A stretch of 64,000 nucleotides of DNA from Stieleria mannarensis. GTDB taxonomy: Bacteria; Planctomycetota; Planctomycetia; Pirellulales; Pirellulaceae. Numbering within the stretch: position 1 is the first letter of the stretch; every line of letters begins with the position of its first letter. Position numbers and translations under genes: made by a program. The stretch is taken from positions 1 through 64,000 of the forward strand of contig NZ_JACEHH010000028.1 in the NCBI RefSeq assembly GCF_014154935.1, read 5' to 3'. The notes under the pieces were generated by a model. That model had not been told where the DNA came from and did not search any database. It saw nothing but the letters and a program-made list of their open reading frames with translations. Below, piece after piece: positions 17,315 through 26,877 of this stretch.

Positions 17315-19420
17315 CTACAGCTTTGGCACCGGTCGCTTGGGGGCCTTTTTGAGCATCCGTTTTTGGTCATCGCGAGCGGGCCGCGGGGGATTGTTGTTGT
17401 TACCGGGATTGCGTCGCGGCGGCGGGGAAAGGTCGGTGAAATCTTCCGTCCACGTCCAACCGATCGGCACCTCCAGTTCCTTCTTGGCGAGCAATTCCCA
17501 GGGGGTTCCGGGGTGCTCGTTGACGACCGTTTCGAGCAGCATTCGGGCGGTGTCCGCTTCGCGTTTCCACTTGCTGCCGACGGTGACTTCGTCGCTGGCT
17601 TCCAGGACCCAGGTGTTATTTTTCTCCTTTTCAAACGACATCCCCAATTTGGCTTTGGCCAGCATCGCGTTGTAGGTTTCCGTGCGAACTTTCTGGGCCA
17701 GCACGCGACCCATCGCCAGGTCGAACCCGGCACGCCAACGCGGGCTTTCCTCGCTGTCGCGATACTTCATTCCCGGTTCCAATGTCATTGCCATGCGGCC
17801 GAGAGGTTGTTCCAGCCGGGCGGCATCCTGTTGAGCCCGCGACAGGTCGCCCGAAAGTCTCGCTTGGTCGGTACCGATGAACCGCAATCGGGGGCGGGTG
17901 ATCCCGGTGACCGGTTTCATTTGGGCGGCGGTCACCAGGGCGGTCCGCAGCGGACTCGATTTGACTTTGGCGACATAATCGCGCGGCGACAAATAGTCGG
18001 GGCGATACCGCGACATCGCGACCGGGTCAAAGAAGTATTGCATGTCGGACGCATAGGCGGCGACATCGCGTTTGTTGACACGGCGGGAAACGTTGCGGTT
18101 GGGGTGCACGTTGAAGTAGATCCCGCCGGTTTCATAGCTCAACCGTGTCAACGCGTAGGGGCCGAAACCGCTGTCGATCGTCGGCTCTTCTTCAAAGTTC
18201 GCGGTGAACGGCAGCTGAACACGCTCGGGCAAAAACGATTCGGGGCCTTGACTGACCGGTGCCCACTGCGGGGATTGGTCGTATTTCGGATCCGGATCGA
18301 TGTACTTGACCAGCGTTTCGCGTCGTCCGAATGGGGCGGGGACCCCGATGATGTGAACCGGCATTCCGTACTTGCGACAGATCTCGATCGCGTCTTCGAC
18401 TTGCTGTTCATCATCGCCGCGTTCGTCCGTCACGACGATCAACAGCACGTTGCGCTGAGGCTCGTTGCCGCCACGTCTGACCCGCAGTGATTTGTATTGT
18501 TCGGCGGCGCTTTTGACAGCGGTGAAAACCCGTTCCGTTCCCGAGGAATCGGTTTCGATGTTGTCGACGATCTGTTTGATTTCATCGACGTCTTCGGTCG
18601 GCGTCTCGGTGTACAGCGTGATGGTTTCACCGAATCCGATCACGGAGTTCAGCAATTGTGCGTCGTGGTTCATCCCGCGTCGTCGCTGTGCCGCGAGTTC
18701 CTTTTCGTCCTTCGCTTTGGCGTCGGCCAGGATTCCCAGTTCGTCGTAGATGCGGTCGAACCGGTCACGGATTTCCTGGCGTTGGCGATGCAGCGAGCCA
18801 CTTTGGTCGAACAGCCAGACGACCAGGGTCGGACGTTCTTCCATCGATTGCAGGATTTCGAACGTCAATCGGTCCACCGCGCCGGCGGCGCCGCTGGCGC
18901 CTTCGCCGACGGTGCCTTTTTGGTCGGTCAGACGATCCATCGGAGCCATCGGTTGAGAAAAGATCCGATTGACTTCGATGTCGCCTAGGTCGCTTTTTTC
19001 GAGCTCGACCGGACTGGGGATCTCGGCGATCTCAGCGAACATTTCCGCCGATGCGTCCGCCATTTCGGATTCGGCAGTGCTGTTGGTGCCGATCGCGATT
19101 TCCGGGATGTCGCTGAACACGACCTCCTCGACCAGTGGTTCGGATTCGGATTCGACCGGCGGCGAAACGATGACGACCGCTTCTTCCTCCTTGAAAACCT
19201 GGCTGGGCATGATCGCCAGCGAGACGATGATCAAGATGTGCACGGCCATGCTGCCAAAAAACGCAGCCGATTCGTCGGTCTGCAAGACAGGCTCCTCTTC
19301 CAGTTCCTCCTCATCCCAGGCGTCGACCGTTTCCATTTCCTGGTCGTCCAGATCGGCCGCTCCGTCGCCACGCTCCGGAAACTCGGCCGATTCAGTGCTG
19401 GGAAATTCAGTCGTACTCAT
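17315..19420 (-). CDS. Membrane-anchored von Willebrand factor A domain protein
   Basis: This protein has about 701 residues. The N-terminal ~50 residues are highly acidic. One transmembrane helix follows at about 55-75 (SMAVHILIIVSLAIMPS), then an acidic periplasmic linker. A VWA domain runs from about 195 to 370, with the MIDAS motif DQSGS in the typical first-strand context (PTLVVWLFDQSGSL). The C-terminal ~300 residues are unrecognised. VWA domains bind protein partners through a metal ion. I chose the ATG at 19420, with AGGATCGGA upstream, over an ATG 54 bp further upstream. The specific role is unknown. Confidence 0.78.
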   Translation of the reverse strand: MSTTEFPSTESAEFPERGDGAADLDDQEMETVDAWDEEELEEEPVLQTDESAAFFGSMAVHILIIVSLAIMPSQVFKEEEAVVIVSPPVESESEPLVEEVVFSDIPEIAIGTNSTAESEMADASAEMFAEIAEIPSPVELEKSDLGDIEVNRIFSQPMAPMDRLTDQKGTVGEGASGAAGAVDRLTFEILQSMEERPTLVVWLFDQSGSLHRQRQEIRDRFDRIYDELGILADAKAKDEKELAAQRRRGMNHDAQLLNSVIGFGETITLYTETPTEDVDEIKQIVDNIETDSSGTERVFTAVKSAAEQYKSLRVRRGGNEPQRNVLLIVVTDERGDDEQQVEDAIEICRKYGMPVHIIGVPAPFGRRETLVKYIDPDPKYDQSPQWAPVSQGPESFLPERVQLPFTANFEEEPTIDSGFGPYALTRLSYETGGIYFNVHPNRNVSRRVNKRDVAAYASDMQYFFDPVAMSRYRPDYLSPRDYVAKVKSSPLRTALVTAAQMKPVTGITRPRLRFIGTDQARLSGDLSRAQQDAARLEQPLGRMAMTLEPGMKYRDSEESPRWRAGFDLAMGRVLAQKVRTETYNAMLAKAKLGMSFEKEKNNTWVLEASDEVTVGSKWKREADTARMLLETVVNEHPGTPWELLAKKELEVPIGWTWTEDFTDLSPPPRRNPGNNNNPPRPARDDQKRMLKKAPKRPVPKL

Positions 19421-19811
19421 GCTAACATCCGATCCTGGAGAACTTGCAGAGAAGGATTGAGCGAAGGGCCGCAACGTTGCGGTCTGGGGCGAACGGGAGC
19501 AGAGGCCGAGACGGAGCCGTCAAAATGGGCGTTCCATGAACGTAAATTGTCACTCTGAAAGCAGTTCCGTCGTCTTCACTGCCTAGACAGTTTCGCTGAG
19601 CTTTCGCAAACTTTCAACGTAGAAACGGCTTTCAGACCACCTGTTCACCCGAACTCTATCGAAGAAACGCCGATTTGGCACCCTTTGTACCCATCCCCGC
19701 TTCGCCAGCCCCTTCTGAGGAGCGGGTGCGGGCGGAAACGAATCGACGTTCTTGCCGGTGCGGCGATGAAGTTTTGGAATCCACGCAAACACTGGCGACT
19801 CAGGAGAATTT
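19421..19811. other. Intergenic region between divergent genes
   Basis: This is about 390 bp between the VWA gene (minus) and the phosphatase gene (plus). I see no gene, tandem repeat or clear promoter in it. Confidence 0.35.
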
Positions 19812-20471
19812 GTGACGCAACGACTGATCGCGATTGGAGATATTCACGGTTGTCGCACGGCCCTGGAAACATTGCTGGATGCGGTCCAGCCGACCGCTGA
19901 CGACACGGTGGTGACGCTGGGCGACTACATCGATCGTGGGCCGGATTCTCGTGGGGTCATCGAGACGTTGATCCGTCTGGGTGAGCAGACGCAGTTGGTC
20001 GGCGTGTTGGGCAATCACGAAGAAATGATGCTGGAAGTGCTGCATCATGGAGGCTCGCATCATGCGTGGTTGCGATATGGCGGCGTCGAGACCTTGGAGA
20101 GTTACGGTTTTGATGGGGACTTGGATTTCTTGCCGTCTGAACACCAGCAATTCCTCGACGCTCTGGGAGATTTTTACGTCGCGGGCGACTTTTTCTTCAC
20201 CCATGCCGCGTACGACCCCGAGGCTGCCCTGGAAGATCAGGAAATTGAACTGTTGCGCTGGTATTCGTTAACCAACGGGATCCCGACGCGGCATCAAAGT
20301 GGCAAGACCGCCGTGGTCGGCCACACGGCCAATCGCGACGGGGAGATCCTGGACACGGGGCATCTGATCTGCCTGGACACCTACTGTTACGGCGGCGGTT
20401 GGTTGACAGCAATGGACGTCAACACGCGTCAGGTCTGGCAAGCGAACGAGAAAGGCGAACTACGTCAATAG
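19812..20471 (+). CDS. PPP-family serine/threonine protein phosphatase
   Basis: This 219-residue calcineurin-like metallophosphoesterase is close in size to lambda phosphatase and PrpA/PrpB. All three metal-binding motifs are present: GDIHGC near residue 8, GDYIDRGPDSRG near 37 and LGNHEEM near 70, followed by a distal His in FFTHAAY and GHT. It should hydrolyse phosphoserine/threonine or related phosphoesters in the cytoplasm with two metal ions. The start is a GTG at 19812 with CAGGAG 7-12 nt upstream. No operon partner is seen; the repeat-rich region follows directly. Confidence 0.88.
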   Translation: MTQRLIAIGDIHGCRTALETLLDAVQPTADDTVVTLGDYIDRGPDSRGVIETLIRLGEQTQLVGVLGNHEEMMLEVLHHGGSHHAWLRYGGVETLESYGFDGDLDFLPSEHQQFLDALGDFYVAGDFFFTHAAYDPEAALEDQEIELLRWYSLTNGIPTRHQSGKTAVVGHTANRDGEILDTGHLICLDTYCYGGGWLTAMDVNTRQVWQANEKGELRQ

Positions 20472-20528
20472 CCCCCCCCCACGTTTTGCATCCATCGCAA
20501 GTCGCCCATTTTCCCTGCCCCGCCCATC

Positions 20529-20651
20529 TGGGGACAGACCCTCGCGCCCAGCGCCCACCGGGGACAGACCCCCGCGCCCAGCGCCCACCGGGGACAGACC
20601 CCCGCGATCAGGGACAGACCCCTGCGATCAGGGACAGACCCCCGCCCGAGA
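20529..20651. repeat. GGGGACAGACC-type short tandem repeats
   Basis: Five copies of the core GGGGACAGACCC are separated by short GC-rich spacers (CGCGCCCAGCGCCCACC or GCGATCA). This is the start of a 0.65-kb repeat-dense island directly after the phosphatase gene. Confidence 0.7.
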
Positions 20652-20753
20652 GCAGCCAGCCCGGTTGCCTACGCAGCTTCGCCAAAGCTCCATTCCTTCG
20701 CAAATGGCCGTCGATGCGCAGATGACTCATCTCACGCCTGGGGACAGACCCTG
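20652..20753. repeat. ~100-bp direct repeat, copy 1
   Basis: This begins GCAGCCAGCCCGGTTGCC and ends in a GGGGACAGACC core. It is nearly identical to 20841-20942, 189 bp downstream (a few single-base differences, e.g. CAAATGGCCG versus CAAATGACCG). Confidence 0.75.
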
Positions 20754-20840
20754 GGCTGGACGGGGGCAGGCCCCCGCGCCCGACGGGGTGTAGACCCCCT
20801 ATCGCCGTCACCCGCGCCCGCCGGGGACAGACCCCCGAGC

Positions 20841-20942
20841 GCAGCCAGCCCGGTTGCCTACGCAGCTTCGCCAAAGCTCCATTCCTTCGCAAATGACCGT
20901 CGATGCGCAGATGACCCATCTCACGCCTGGGGACAGACCCTG
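20841..20942. repeat. ~100-bp direct repeat, copy 2
   Basis: This is the second copy of the 20652-20753 segment. Its 3' end runs directly into the 22-bp tandem array. Confidence 0.75.
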
Positions 20943-21148
20943 GGGTGGATGGGGACAGACCCTGGGGTGGATGGGGACAGACCCTGGGGTGGATGGGGAC
21001 AGACCCTGGGGTGGATGGGGACAGACCCTGGGGTGGACGGGGACAGACCCTGGAGTGGATGGGGACAGACCCTGGGGTGGACGGGGACAGACCCTGGGGT
21101 GGACGGGGACAGACCCTGGGGTGGACGGGGACAGACCCTGGGGTGGAC
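20929..21148. repeat. 22-bp tandem array, 10 copies
   Basis: Ten head-to-tail units of 22 bp, each GGGGACAGACCCTGGGGTGG plus AC or AT, differ by only one or two substitutions. Because 22 is not a multiple of 3, the array reads open in all frames with a 22-residue periodicity, producing spurious Pro/Gly-rich open frames on both strands. Confidence 0.9.
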
Positions 21149-21306
21149 GGGGCGGGGTGTTTTTTTGGGGCTCGCATCTGGCAAACCACTGCTCTGGACG
21201 GGTGTCGATGCGTAGAATCCGGTCCCTCAATTCCTGGCCGGGAGGTGACGAATCGCGTTAGGCGTGTGTTGTTCCGGTCGTGACTCGTATGGAGACGCTT
21301 CCCCCG

Positions 21307-22332
21307 ATGGCACGCAACGAACAACTCATTCGCCAGCACAAGTTGCTTCAACTGCTCGAACTGTCGCGGTTCGGGCGCACGCTGGAGGAGTTGCGAGGCG
21401 ATTTGGTCGCCGACCTAGGGCTGACCAAACTTCACGAACGCACGGTGCGTCGCGATCTGGAAGCGCTGCAAGCGGCAGGCTTTGACATCCAGTCCGAAAC
21501 TCTGCAACGCGGCCGGGTGTTCAAGCTGGGCCAGAACACAACGGATGTTCACGAGATCGGGATTTCTGCGACCGAGCTGATCGCATTGTCGATCGGACGC
21601 GAACTGCTGTACCCGCTAATGGGCACCCAATACTGGCGCGGGATCGAAACGTTCTGGAACAAAGTTCAGGAAGCGGTCCCCAACGGCGTCTTCGACCACT
21701 ACGCCCGCTACCGCGCCGCCCTGCACGTCTTCGGTTCACCCAGCAAATCGTATGAACGCCAGGAGGGCATGCTCAAAACCATCAACCGGGCCATCCTGGA
21801 GCACCGGTTGGTTGAAATCGAGTACGAACCGATCGGCAAACCGGTGTCGACGCGAAAGATCGAACCCTATGGTTTGGCCGTTTACCAAAGCAGCATTTAT
21901 ATCGTCGCCGCAGTCCCGACGACGACCGCGTCCGATTCAGCGCAGAAAGGCCAGCGACTAAGAAACTGGAAACTCGATCGTTTTCACCACGCCACCTTAC
22001 TGGACGAATACTTCAAGCCGGATCCCGAAATCAACCTTTCGAAGTACCTCGGCAGCAGCATCGGGATCTTTTCGGGAGATTCGACGACGCTGGTAAAAAT
22101 TCGCTTGGGAAAACGAAGTGCCGCTTACCTGCGTGAAGATCCCTGGCACCCCGAGCAAACGCTGGAAGAACTAGACGACGGCGCCACCTTGCTGACTGTC
22201 CCGGCAGCCCACCCCCGAGAAATCCTGCCCAAAGTCCTGTCGCTGGGGGCAGATGCGGAGGTCATCGAACCGACGGAATTCCGAGACACGGTGGCCGAAT
22301 CGGTGCGTGCGATGGTCGCCAATTACGCCTGA
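21307..22332 (+). CDS. WYL-domain transcriptional regulator
   Basis: This protein has about 341 residues. The N-terminal winged-helix/DeoR-type HTH (residues 1-65) includes RNEQLIRQHKLLQLLELSRF and LTKLHERTVRRDLEALQAAG. A WYL sensor domain follows at about 150-230 (INRAILEHRLVEIEYEPIGKPVSTRKIEPYGLAVYQSSIYIVAA), with the usual W-Y-L trio replaced by I-Y-I. The C-terminal WCX extension ends VAESVRAMVAN. WYL regulators bind nucleic acid or nucleotide ligands and often control DNA-damage or defence genes; no such genes adjoin here. In-frame starts also exist at 21280 (GTG) and 21289. I prefer the ATG at 21307 because the family typically begins near MARNEQL. Confidence 0.85.
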   Translation: MARNEQLIRQHKLLQLLELSRFGRTLEELRGDLVADLGLTKLHERTVRRDLEALQAAGFDIQSETLQRGRVFKLGQNTTDVHEIGISATELIALSIGRELLYPLMGTQYWRGIETFWNKVQEAVPNGVFDHYARYRAALHVFGSPSKSYERQEGMLKTINRAILEHRLVEIEYEPIGKPVSTRKIEPYGLAVYQSSIYIVAAVPTTTASDSAQKGQRLRNWKLDRFHHATLLDEYFKPDPEINLSKYLGSSIGIFSGDSTTLVKIRLGKRSAAYLREDPWHPEQTLEELDDGATLLTVPAAHPREILPKVLSLGADAEVIEPTEFRDTVAESVRAMVANYA

Positions 22333-22379
22333 CGGACGCCCCGGTCGCGGCCGATTGTCTGTCCAGCCGATAGTGACCG

Positions 22380-22652
22380 TTACCCCGCCGGTGTCGTCGT
22401 TGAAGCGGGCGTCTCCATCACCGGGTTGTCGATCACCGGCGCCTGGCTGCGCGACAAAGCCGATTCCACCCGATCCATCAATCGCTGCGCATCATCCATG
22501 CAACCGCTGGCGTCGTCGGACACCATCGCGACAAATTCGGCATTGCAATGACGGCAGGCAACGATGCGACCGAGTAACGAGCCACGGATCTGAATTCGCC
22601 GACCGCACGTAGGACAAGACCGTGTGAAGCGAACAAGACTGTTTGAACTCAT
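22380..22652 (-). CDS. Small zinc-ribbon protein
   Basis: This 90-residue protein has an N-terminal zinc-ribbon knuckle pair (CPTCGRR ... CRHC, about residues 14-40), in the style of the short 'CxxCG ... CxHC' proteins. A charged helix (MDDAQRLMDRVESALSR) and a Pro/Thr-rich tail follow. It probably binds one zinc ion and may contact nucleic acid or protein. The ATG at 22652 has AGGAG 6 nt upstream, favouring it over an in-frame ATG 27 bp earlier. It is convergent with the WYL regulator. Function unknown. Confidence 0.7.
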   Translation of the reverse strand: MSSNSLVRFTRSCPTCGRRIQIRGSLLGRIVACRHCNAEFVAMVSDDASGCMDDAQRLMDRVESALSRSQAPVIDNPVMETPASTTTPAG

Positions 22653-22914
22653 CAGCCACTCCTGAAAAGAGAAATCCATTGACTAGGGCTGCAAGGGCAA
22701 GAACTTATCCCTTCCGTCTGTATTAATCAAGCTTAAAATCCCGAAGCCGCTCCGTTACGGATCTGAAGCACTCCTGCCGGGGGGGCGGGGGCGAGTTTGA
22801 TCACTTGTTGCCGCCTTTTGATGCCGAAAGTCGCCTTCCCCTACCGTCGACCGGCGTCATCGGGTCGAATCGGGCCGACCATCTTTCCCCCTCTTCGTCA
22901 CTCAAGACCCTTCG

Positions 22915-23553
22915 ATGCCTCAAAAAACCGGACATTTTATCACCGTCGACGGAATCGACGGCGTCGGCAAAACCACGCAAATCCAAGGCCTGCAAAGTCT
23001 GTTGCGGGAATTCGATTTGGATTTCATTACGACGCGTGACCCGGGGAGTTCGGAAATCGGCCAGCGGTTACGGGCATTGTTGCTGGAGAGCGAGTTGACC
23101 ATGCACCGACGAACCGAGGCGATGCTGTTTATGGCCAGTCGTTGCGAAATGGTCGAATCGACCATCCGTCCGACACTGGCCGCCGGGACCAGCGTGATCA
23201 GCGATCGATTTTTATTGGCCAACGTGGTTTACCAAAGCATCGGGGATGCCCAGGCGGGGGTTTCGTCGGATTTGCTGTGGCAGATCGGCGACCTGGCCAA
23301 TGGGGGGCTGCGTCCCGACCTGACGCTGTTGCTGGACATGCCGGCCGAACGGGCGCTGCGCCGGATCGGGCGACCGGCCGACCGGATGGAATCGCGTGGC
23401 GCGGAGTACATGGAATCGGTGCGCCAAGCGTTTTTGGCGGAACTGCCGCGTTCCAGCCCCGCGACTGCGGTGATCGATGCCGACCGTCCGCCGCAAGAGG
23501 TGCAGGCGGCGATTCGCGCGGCGGTCGAAAATTACTTGCGCGGTTGCAGTTGA
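22915..23553 (+). CDS. tmk: Thymidylate kinase
   Basis: This 212-residue protein is the usual length for dTMP kinase, which makes dTDP from dTMP and ATP. Motifs: P-loop DGIDGVGKTTQ (residues 12-22); TTRDPGSS in place of the standard TREPGGT (Asp for Glu, Ser-Ser for Gly-Thr, with the key Arg kept); RCEMVESTIRPTLAAGTSVISDRF, carrying the DR motif; and VVYQ at the thymine site (usual AYQ). The LID-region Arg pattern (RRIGRPADRMESRG) is present. The ATG at 22915 is used. The gene converges on and overlaps the next gene by 22 bp. Confidence 0.9.
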   Translation: MPQKTGHFITVDGIDGVGKTTQIQGLQSLLREFDLDFITTRDPGSSEIGQRLRALLLESELTMHRRTEAMLFMASRCEMVESTIRPTLAAGTSVISDRFLLANVVYQSIGDAQAGVSSDLLWQIGDLANGGLRPDLTLLLDMPAERALRRIGRPADRMESRGAEYMESVRQAFLAELPRSSPATAVIDADRPPQEVQAAIRAAVENYLRGCS

Positions 23554-25682
23554 TCGACCAGCGTCTTGCCCCGGACCTTGCTGTCGCCGAAAAACGCGAT
23601 CGGGCGGAATCGCAAGGGGCCACCGCCGAGTGCCTTGGTTTCGACCCTCGCCGTCCCTTGGTCGGAGTCGACCGTGGCGACGCTTTTCCCCAAGTGATGC
23701 AGTTCGATCCGATCGGCACCGGGACATTCCAATTCGACTTGGATCGCAGTCGCGTTGCTGCCGTCGTTGCCGTAGCCGTCGGCATCCGAGCGGGGCTCGG
23801 TGATCGTCGCCGTCGGCGCGGGGTGGTCTCCATCAACATCCACTTCGGACAAGAACGTGACACGCGGTTCGGTCCGATCCAGCCCGGTTAATGTGGCGCG
23901 AACGTCGTAGATCCCCGAGGTGTTGTCGGGCCAGTTGACTTCGACCGTTTTCACGTCCACCGAACCGGTCAGCGGGACGACTTGAAAGATCCGATCATCG
24001 ATGGAAAGCTCCATCGAGGCGGCGCGCGACTTGGGGACTTTCAATCGCATCGAGCGACGCAGGATTCTGAGCCGACGTTTACCTTCGCTGACAAAGGTCG
24101 CTTCGACCAATTCATCGGGCGCTTTGGCAAACGGCTGTGCCAAGGGATCCCCCACGATCAACAATTGATAGGGCGACGCCACCGACTGATAAAACGACTC
24201 GATCGCCGACAGGCCTTGGGCGTAATACCCGTACAGCATCGGTGTGGGAAACTTGTACTGCAACGAATACGGTTCGGCGACCGTACCGCTGGACATCGCG
24301 GCACCGGCACTGAGAAACGCGGTCAGTTTGGTTTGCGAGCGATTGCCGAAGGCTGCACCGAAACTGGTCAGGTTTTCTGCGATCGATCCACGGACCAAGA
24401 TCCACGGCTTGGCCATCACATCGGCCGACGCGGTCCCCAACATCAAACCCGCAATCGCACCTTCTTTGCTGGGAACGACCGAATTAAACACCTCGGTTTC
24501 GAATCCGTTTTCTTGCAGGTACACGACGGTGTCGGCGACCCCCGGATAGCGCGTCTTTGACCGGACATCGCCGGTCGTGCTGAACGCAAATCGGGCTCGG
24601 GGGAAGGTGCGGTCGCCCTTACTGGCACGCAACAGAACGCGTACGGCATCGCTGAGGGTGGAACCGCCGGGGTGGACAACGGCCAACGAACAGGAGCACA
24701 AGTAGGGGATCCCGCCTTCTTTGATCGCGACCGGGCTGCCGGTCAGGGTCCAACCCACGTTGGAGGCGAACGCCTGGGGGCCCTGCCATGCGATCGGACT
24801 GTCGTCCAGATACGGAAGTGCCTTTTGAAGCTGCGGGTCGTCCAGGTGTTTTTCCAGTTCCGGCGTGTCGGTCAGGTAGCTGGAAGACCGCCAACCGGCC
24901 TTCAACGCCCCCCGGATCATCTCGACCGCCGACTCGGCTTGGCCGTCGAGCGAATACGCTTCGGCCGCTCGCAACGCCAACGCGGGCATCGTTTTCGGAT
25001 GTTCTTCGTGCAGTTTCCTCCAGATCACCGCCGCTTCGGCGTACTTCTGCTCCTTCTGCAATGCGGACGCCTGTTCGAATTCGGCTTTTTTGTCACCGGC
25101 GAAGGGATTCAGGAAATGGCGTTCAAATTTTCCGCGTGCGTACAAGTTGGACGCAAAGCTCAGGTAGCCTGGATCGTCGGCCATGACGTAGCGATAAAAA
25201 TAGGTCAGCCCCGTGATCGATGCGACCGGCAGCTGGTACTTCTTGGCCGTCGGGTCGGTCAGTTTTTCGCAATGGGACGGAATCTTGATCGCGGTGGGAA
25301 AGTCCGCCGAGTAGGCGATCACGCGGGCCAGGGCCGAGATCCCGCGGGCATCGATTTCCGCCAGCAACGGCTTGAGAATCCGCTCGCGAAACGATTCCAA
25401 GTCGATCTCAAGCCCCGCGGGGACATCATCCAAAACCACCACGTTCTTGGTCGGGATCTTTCGTGCATCGATGTAGTGGTTGGCGATGGTCCGCGAGACG
25501 GTGGAGTCGCCGTTGACGACCACCACCACGTTTTCGCTGCTTATGCCCGCGCCGGCCGAAGCGGCAAAACACAGGACAGTTAATATCGCGATAGCCGCGA
25601 TGGACCAATGACCAAGGGTGGTTCCAAGGCGAACGCCATAGGGGAGTCCGATTGTCCAGCTGGGGGTGGGCGTGAGACTCAT
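23532..25682 (-). CDS. TIGR03790 family secreted protein
   Basis: This 716-residue protein has an N-terminal hydrophobic signal (HWSIAAIAILTVLCFAASAGAG). The region VVVVNGDSTVSRTIANHYID ... RKIPTKNVVVLDD matches the hallmark opening of TIGR03790 proteins ('NxxxxxSxxIAxYYxxKRxIPxxNI'). Later segments (GYYAQGLSAIESFYQSVASPYQLLIVGDPLAQPF) fit that family's C-terminal half. A central TPR-like stretch (EQASALQKEQKYAEAAVIWR) is inserted at about 215-265. A C-terminal beta-sandwich, Ig-like in character, begins near residue 570. Biochemical function of the family is unknown. It converges with tmk and overlaps it by 22 bp. Confidence 0.8.
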   Translation of the reverse strand: MSLTPTPSWTIGLPYGVRLGTTLGHWSIAAIAILTVLCFAASAGAGISSENVVVVVNGDSTVSRTIANHYIDARKIPTKNVVVLDDVPAGLEIDLESFRERILKPLLAEIDARGISALARVIAYSADFPTAIKIPSHCEKLTDPTAKKYQLPVASITGLTYFYRYVMADDPGYLSFASNLYARGKFERHFLNPFAGDKKAEFEQASALQKEQKYAEAAVIWRKLHEEHPKTMPALALRAAEAYSLDGQAESAVEMIRGALKAGWRSSSYLTDTPELEKHLDDPQLQKALPYLDDSPIAWQGPQAFASNVGWTLTGSPVAIKEGGIPYLCSCSLAVVHPGGSTLSDAVRVLLRASKGDRTFPRARFAFSTTGDVRSKTRYPGVADTVVYLQENGFETEVFNSVVPSKEGAIAGLMLGTASADVMAKPWILVRGSIAENLTSFGAAFGNRSQTKLTAFLSAGAAMSSGTVAEPYSLQYKFPTPMLYGYYAQGLSAIESFYQSVASPYQLLIVGDPLAQPFAKAPDELVEATFVSEGKRRLRILRRSMRLKVPKSRAASMELSIDDRIFQVVPLTGSVDVKTVEVNWPDNTSGIYDVRATLTGLDRTEPRVTFLSEVDVDGDHPAPTATITEPRSDADGYGNDGSNATAIQVELECPGADRIELHHLGKSVATVDSDQGTARVETKALGGGPLRFRPIAFFGDSKVRGKTLVDQLQPRK

Positions 25683-25913
25683 TCAGGACAGATTCCGGTA
25701 GTCGTCGAACGGGCGGTGGTTCAGAGACGGGGCACTACGATTGGCGCGAACGAGCGCCGCGATCACAACCCGGGGAAAGTGCAAAAAACGAACGGCCCCC
25801 GAAAAGTGTTCGAACAGGGTTCGGTTTCTAACTATTCTACGGTGTGAACGCTTGTTCGATTCGCAATCTACAATCGCGCTAGCAACCCCACGCTTTTCTT
25901 CTGGTTAGAGCCG

Positions 25914-26582
25914 ATGTTCAAGTCTACTCCGTTTCTCCGTTTGATGGTGGCTTTCGCGATCGCACTGCATTTCTCGCTCGCCTCCGCCTGTGCCGAGTTT
26001 GCGATCTCGGTCGGCAGCGGAACCATCGACGCCGGCGGAGACTTGTTGCTGGAGATCGGTATCGAAAGCGACACCCCGCCTCAGGACTTGGCGGAGTTCG
26101 AGTTGATCCTGGAGATTACGCCGCTGAGCGCCGCCCCCGGCAGTTCGCTGGTGTTTGTCGAACCACAATCGGAGGCGTTTCTTGCCGACGCCGACTACAT
26201 TTTTGCCGCGACCAGCGAATCGGTCATCGAAAACCTCCCTTCGACGCAAATCAACTCCGGCAATCGGATCACGCTTTACGACTTGAGCGTCGACGCCCTG
26301 GGAGATCCGATGAATGTTCCGGTGACCTCGGGGCACTTGCTGGCATCAGTCGACGTTCGCCACCAGCTGGGCGGGGCGATTCCGGTGGCAACCGCGGGCG
26401 ACCAATTTGAAGTGAGGGTGGATTTGACGTCTTTTTTTACCGACGAAAGCGAGGCGGACCTCGATATCAGTGTCTCGCCGGGCGTGGTCACCGTCGGTGC
26501 CGTTGCGATTCCCGAACCGGGGGCGGCGGCCATGTTGATGCTCGCCTCCGCTGGGGTGTTTCTCCGGCGGCGGCGAAGCTAA
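25914..26582 (+). CDS. PEP-CTERM sorting-domain protein
   Basis: This 222-residue secreted protein has a signal peptide (LMVAFAIALHFSLASACA) and an all-beta mature part resembling cohesin-like or extracellular beta-sandwich proteins (EFAISVGSGTIDAGGDLLLEI). It ends with a C-terminal sorting signal: IPEPGAAAMLMLASAGVFL followed by an Arg cluster. PEP-CTERM proteins are processed by exosortase and sent to the surface or matrix; no exosortase gene is in this window. Ligand and role are unknown. It stands alone, with a repeat-bearing gap before rsmG. Confidence 0.8.
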   Translation: MFKSTPFLRLMVAFAIALHFSLASACAEFAISVGSGTIDAGGDLLLEIGIESDTPPQDLAEFELILEITPLSAAPGSSLVFVEPQSEAFLADADYIFAATSESVIENLPSTQINSGNRITLYDLSVDALGDPMNVPVTSGHLLASVDVRHQLGGAIPVATAGDQFEVRVDLTSFFTDESEADLDISVSPGVVTVGAVAIPEPGAAAMLMLASAGVFLRRRRS

Positions 26583-26716
26583 CGAAGCACTCGTCGTCCA
26601 CCGCCGCTTCATTTTCGCTTGGGCTGGACAGTCGTTGTCCTCTCCGAGGTCGGTGGGGGGCGATGCGTCGCTTGTTCGCGTGCGCCGAGTTCGGAGAACA
26701 CGGCGACTTTCCGAAC

Positions 26717-26755
26717 GCGTCCACGCTCTGGCGAGCGTCGCTGCGGCAATCGTGG
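26717..26755. repeat. Dispersed CGCTCTGGCGAGCG element, copy 2 (partial)
   Basis: GTCCACGCTCTGGCGAGCGT followed by CGCTGCGG matches the right half of the family seen at 12912-12963. The left half is not recognisable here. Confidence 0.5.
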
Positions 26756-26877
26756 GGGCTGGCCAGCGCGGCAATCCCGTCCCATCGTGAAATCCCGTTC
26801 GGCGGGATGTTCCCAAACCAGGATGATTGCATCATCATTTGGGCACACATCGTTTGACCTTTCAACACATTTCGCCC

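Noticed and set aside
20608-21351. 247-residue Pro-rich open frame (and several frames on both strands)
   Set aside because: It is produced by the 22-bp repeat array and by the direct repeats, which read open in every frame; no ribosome site or family.
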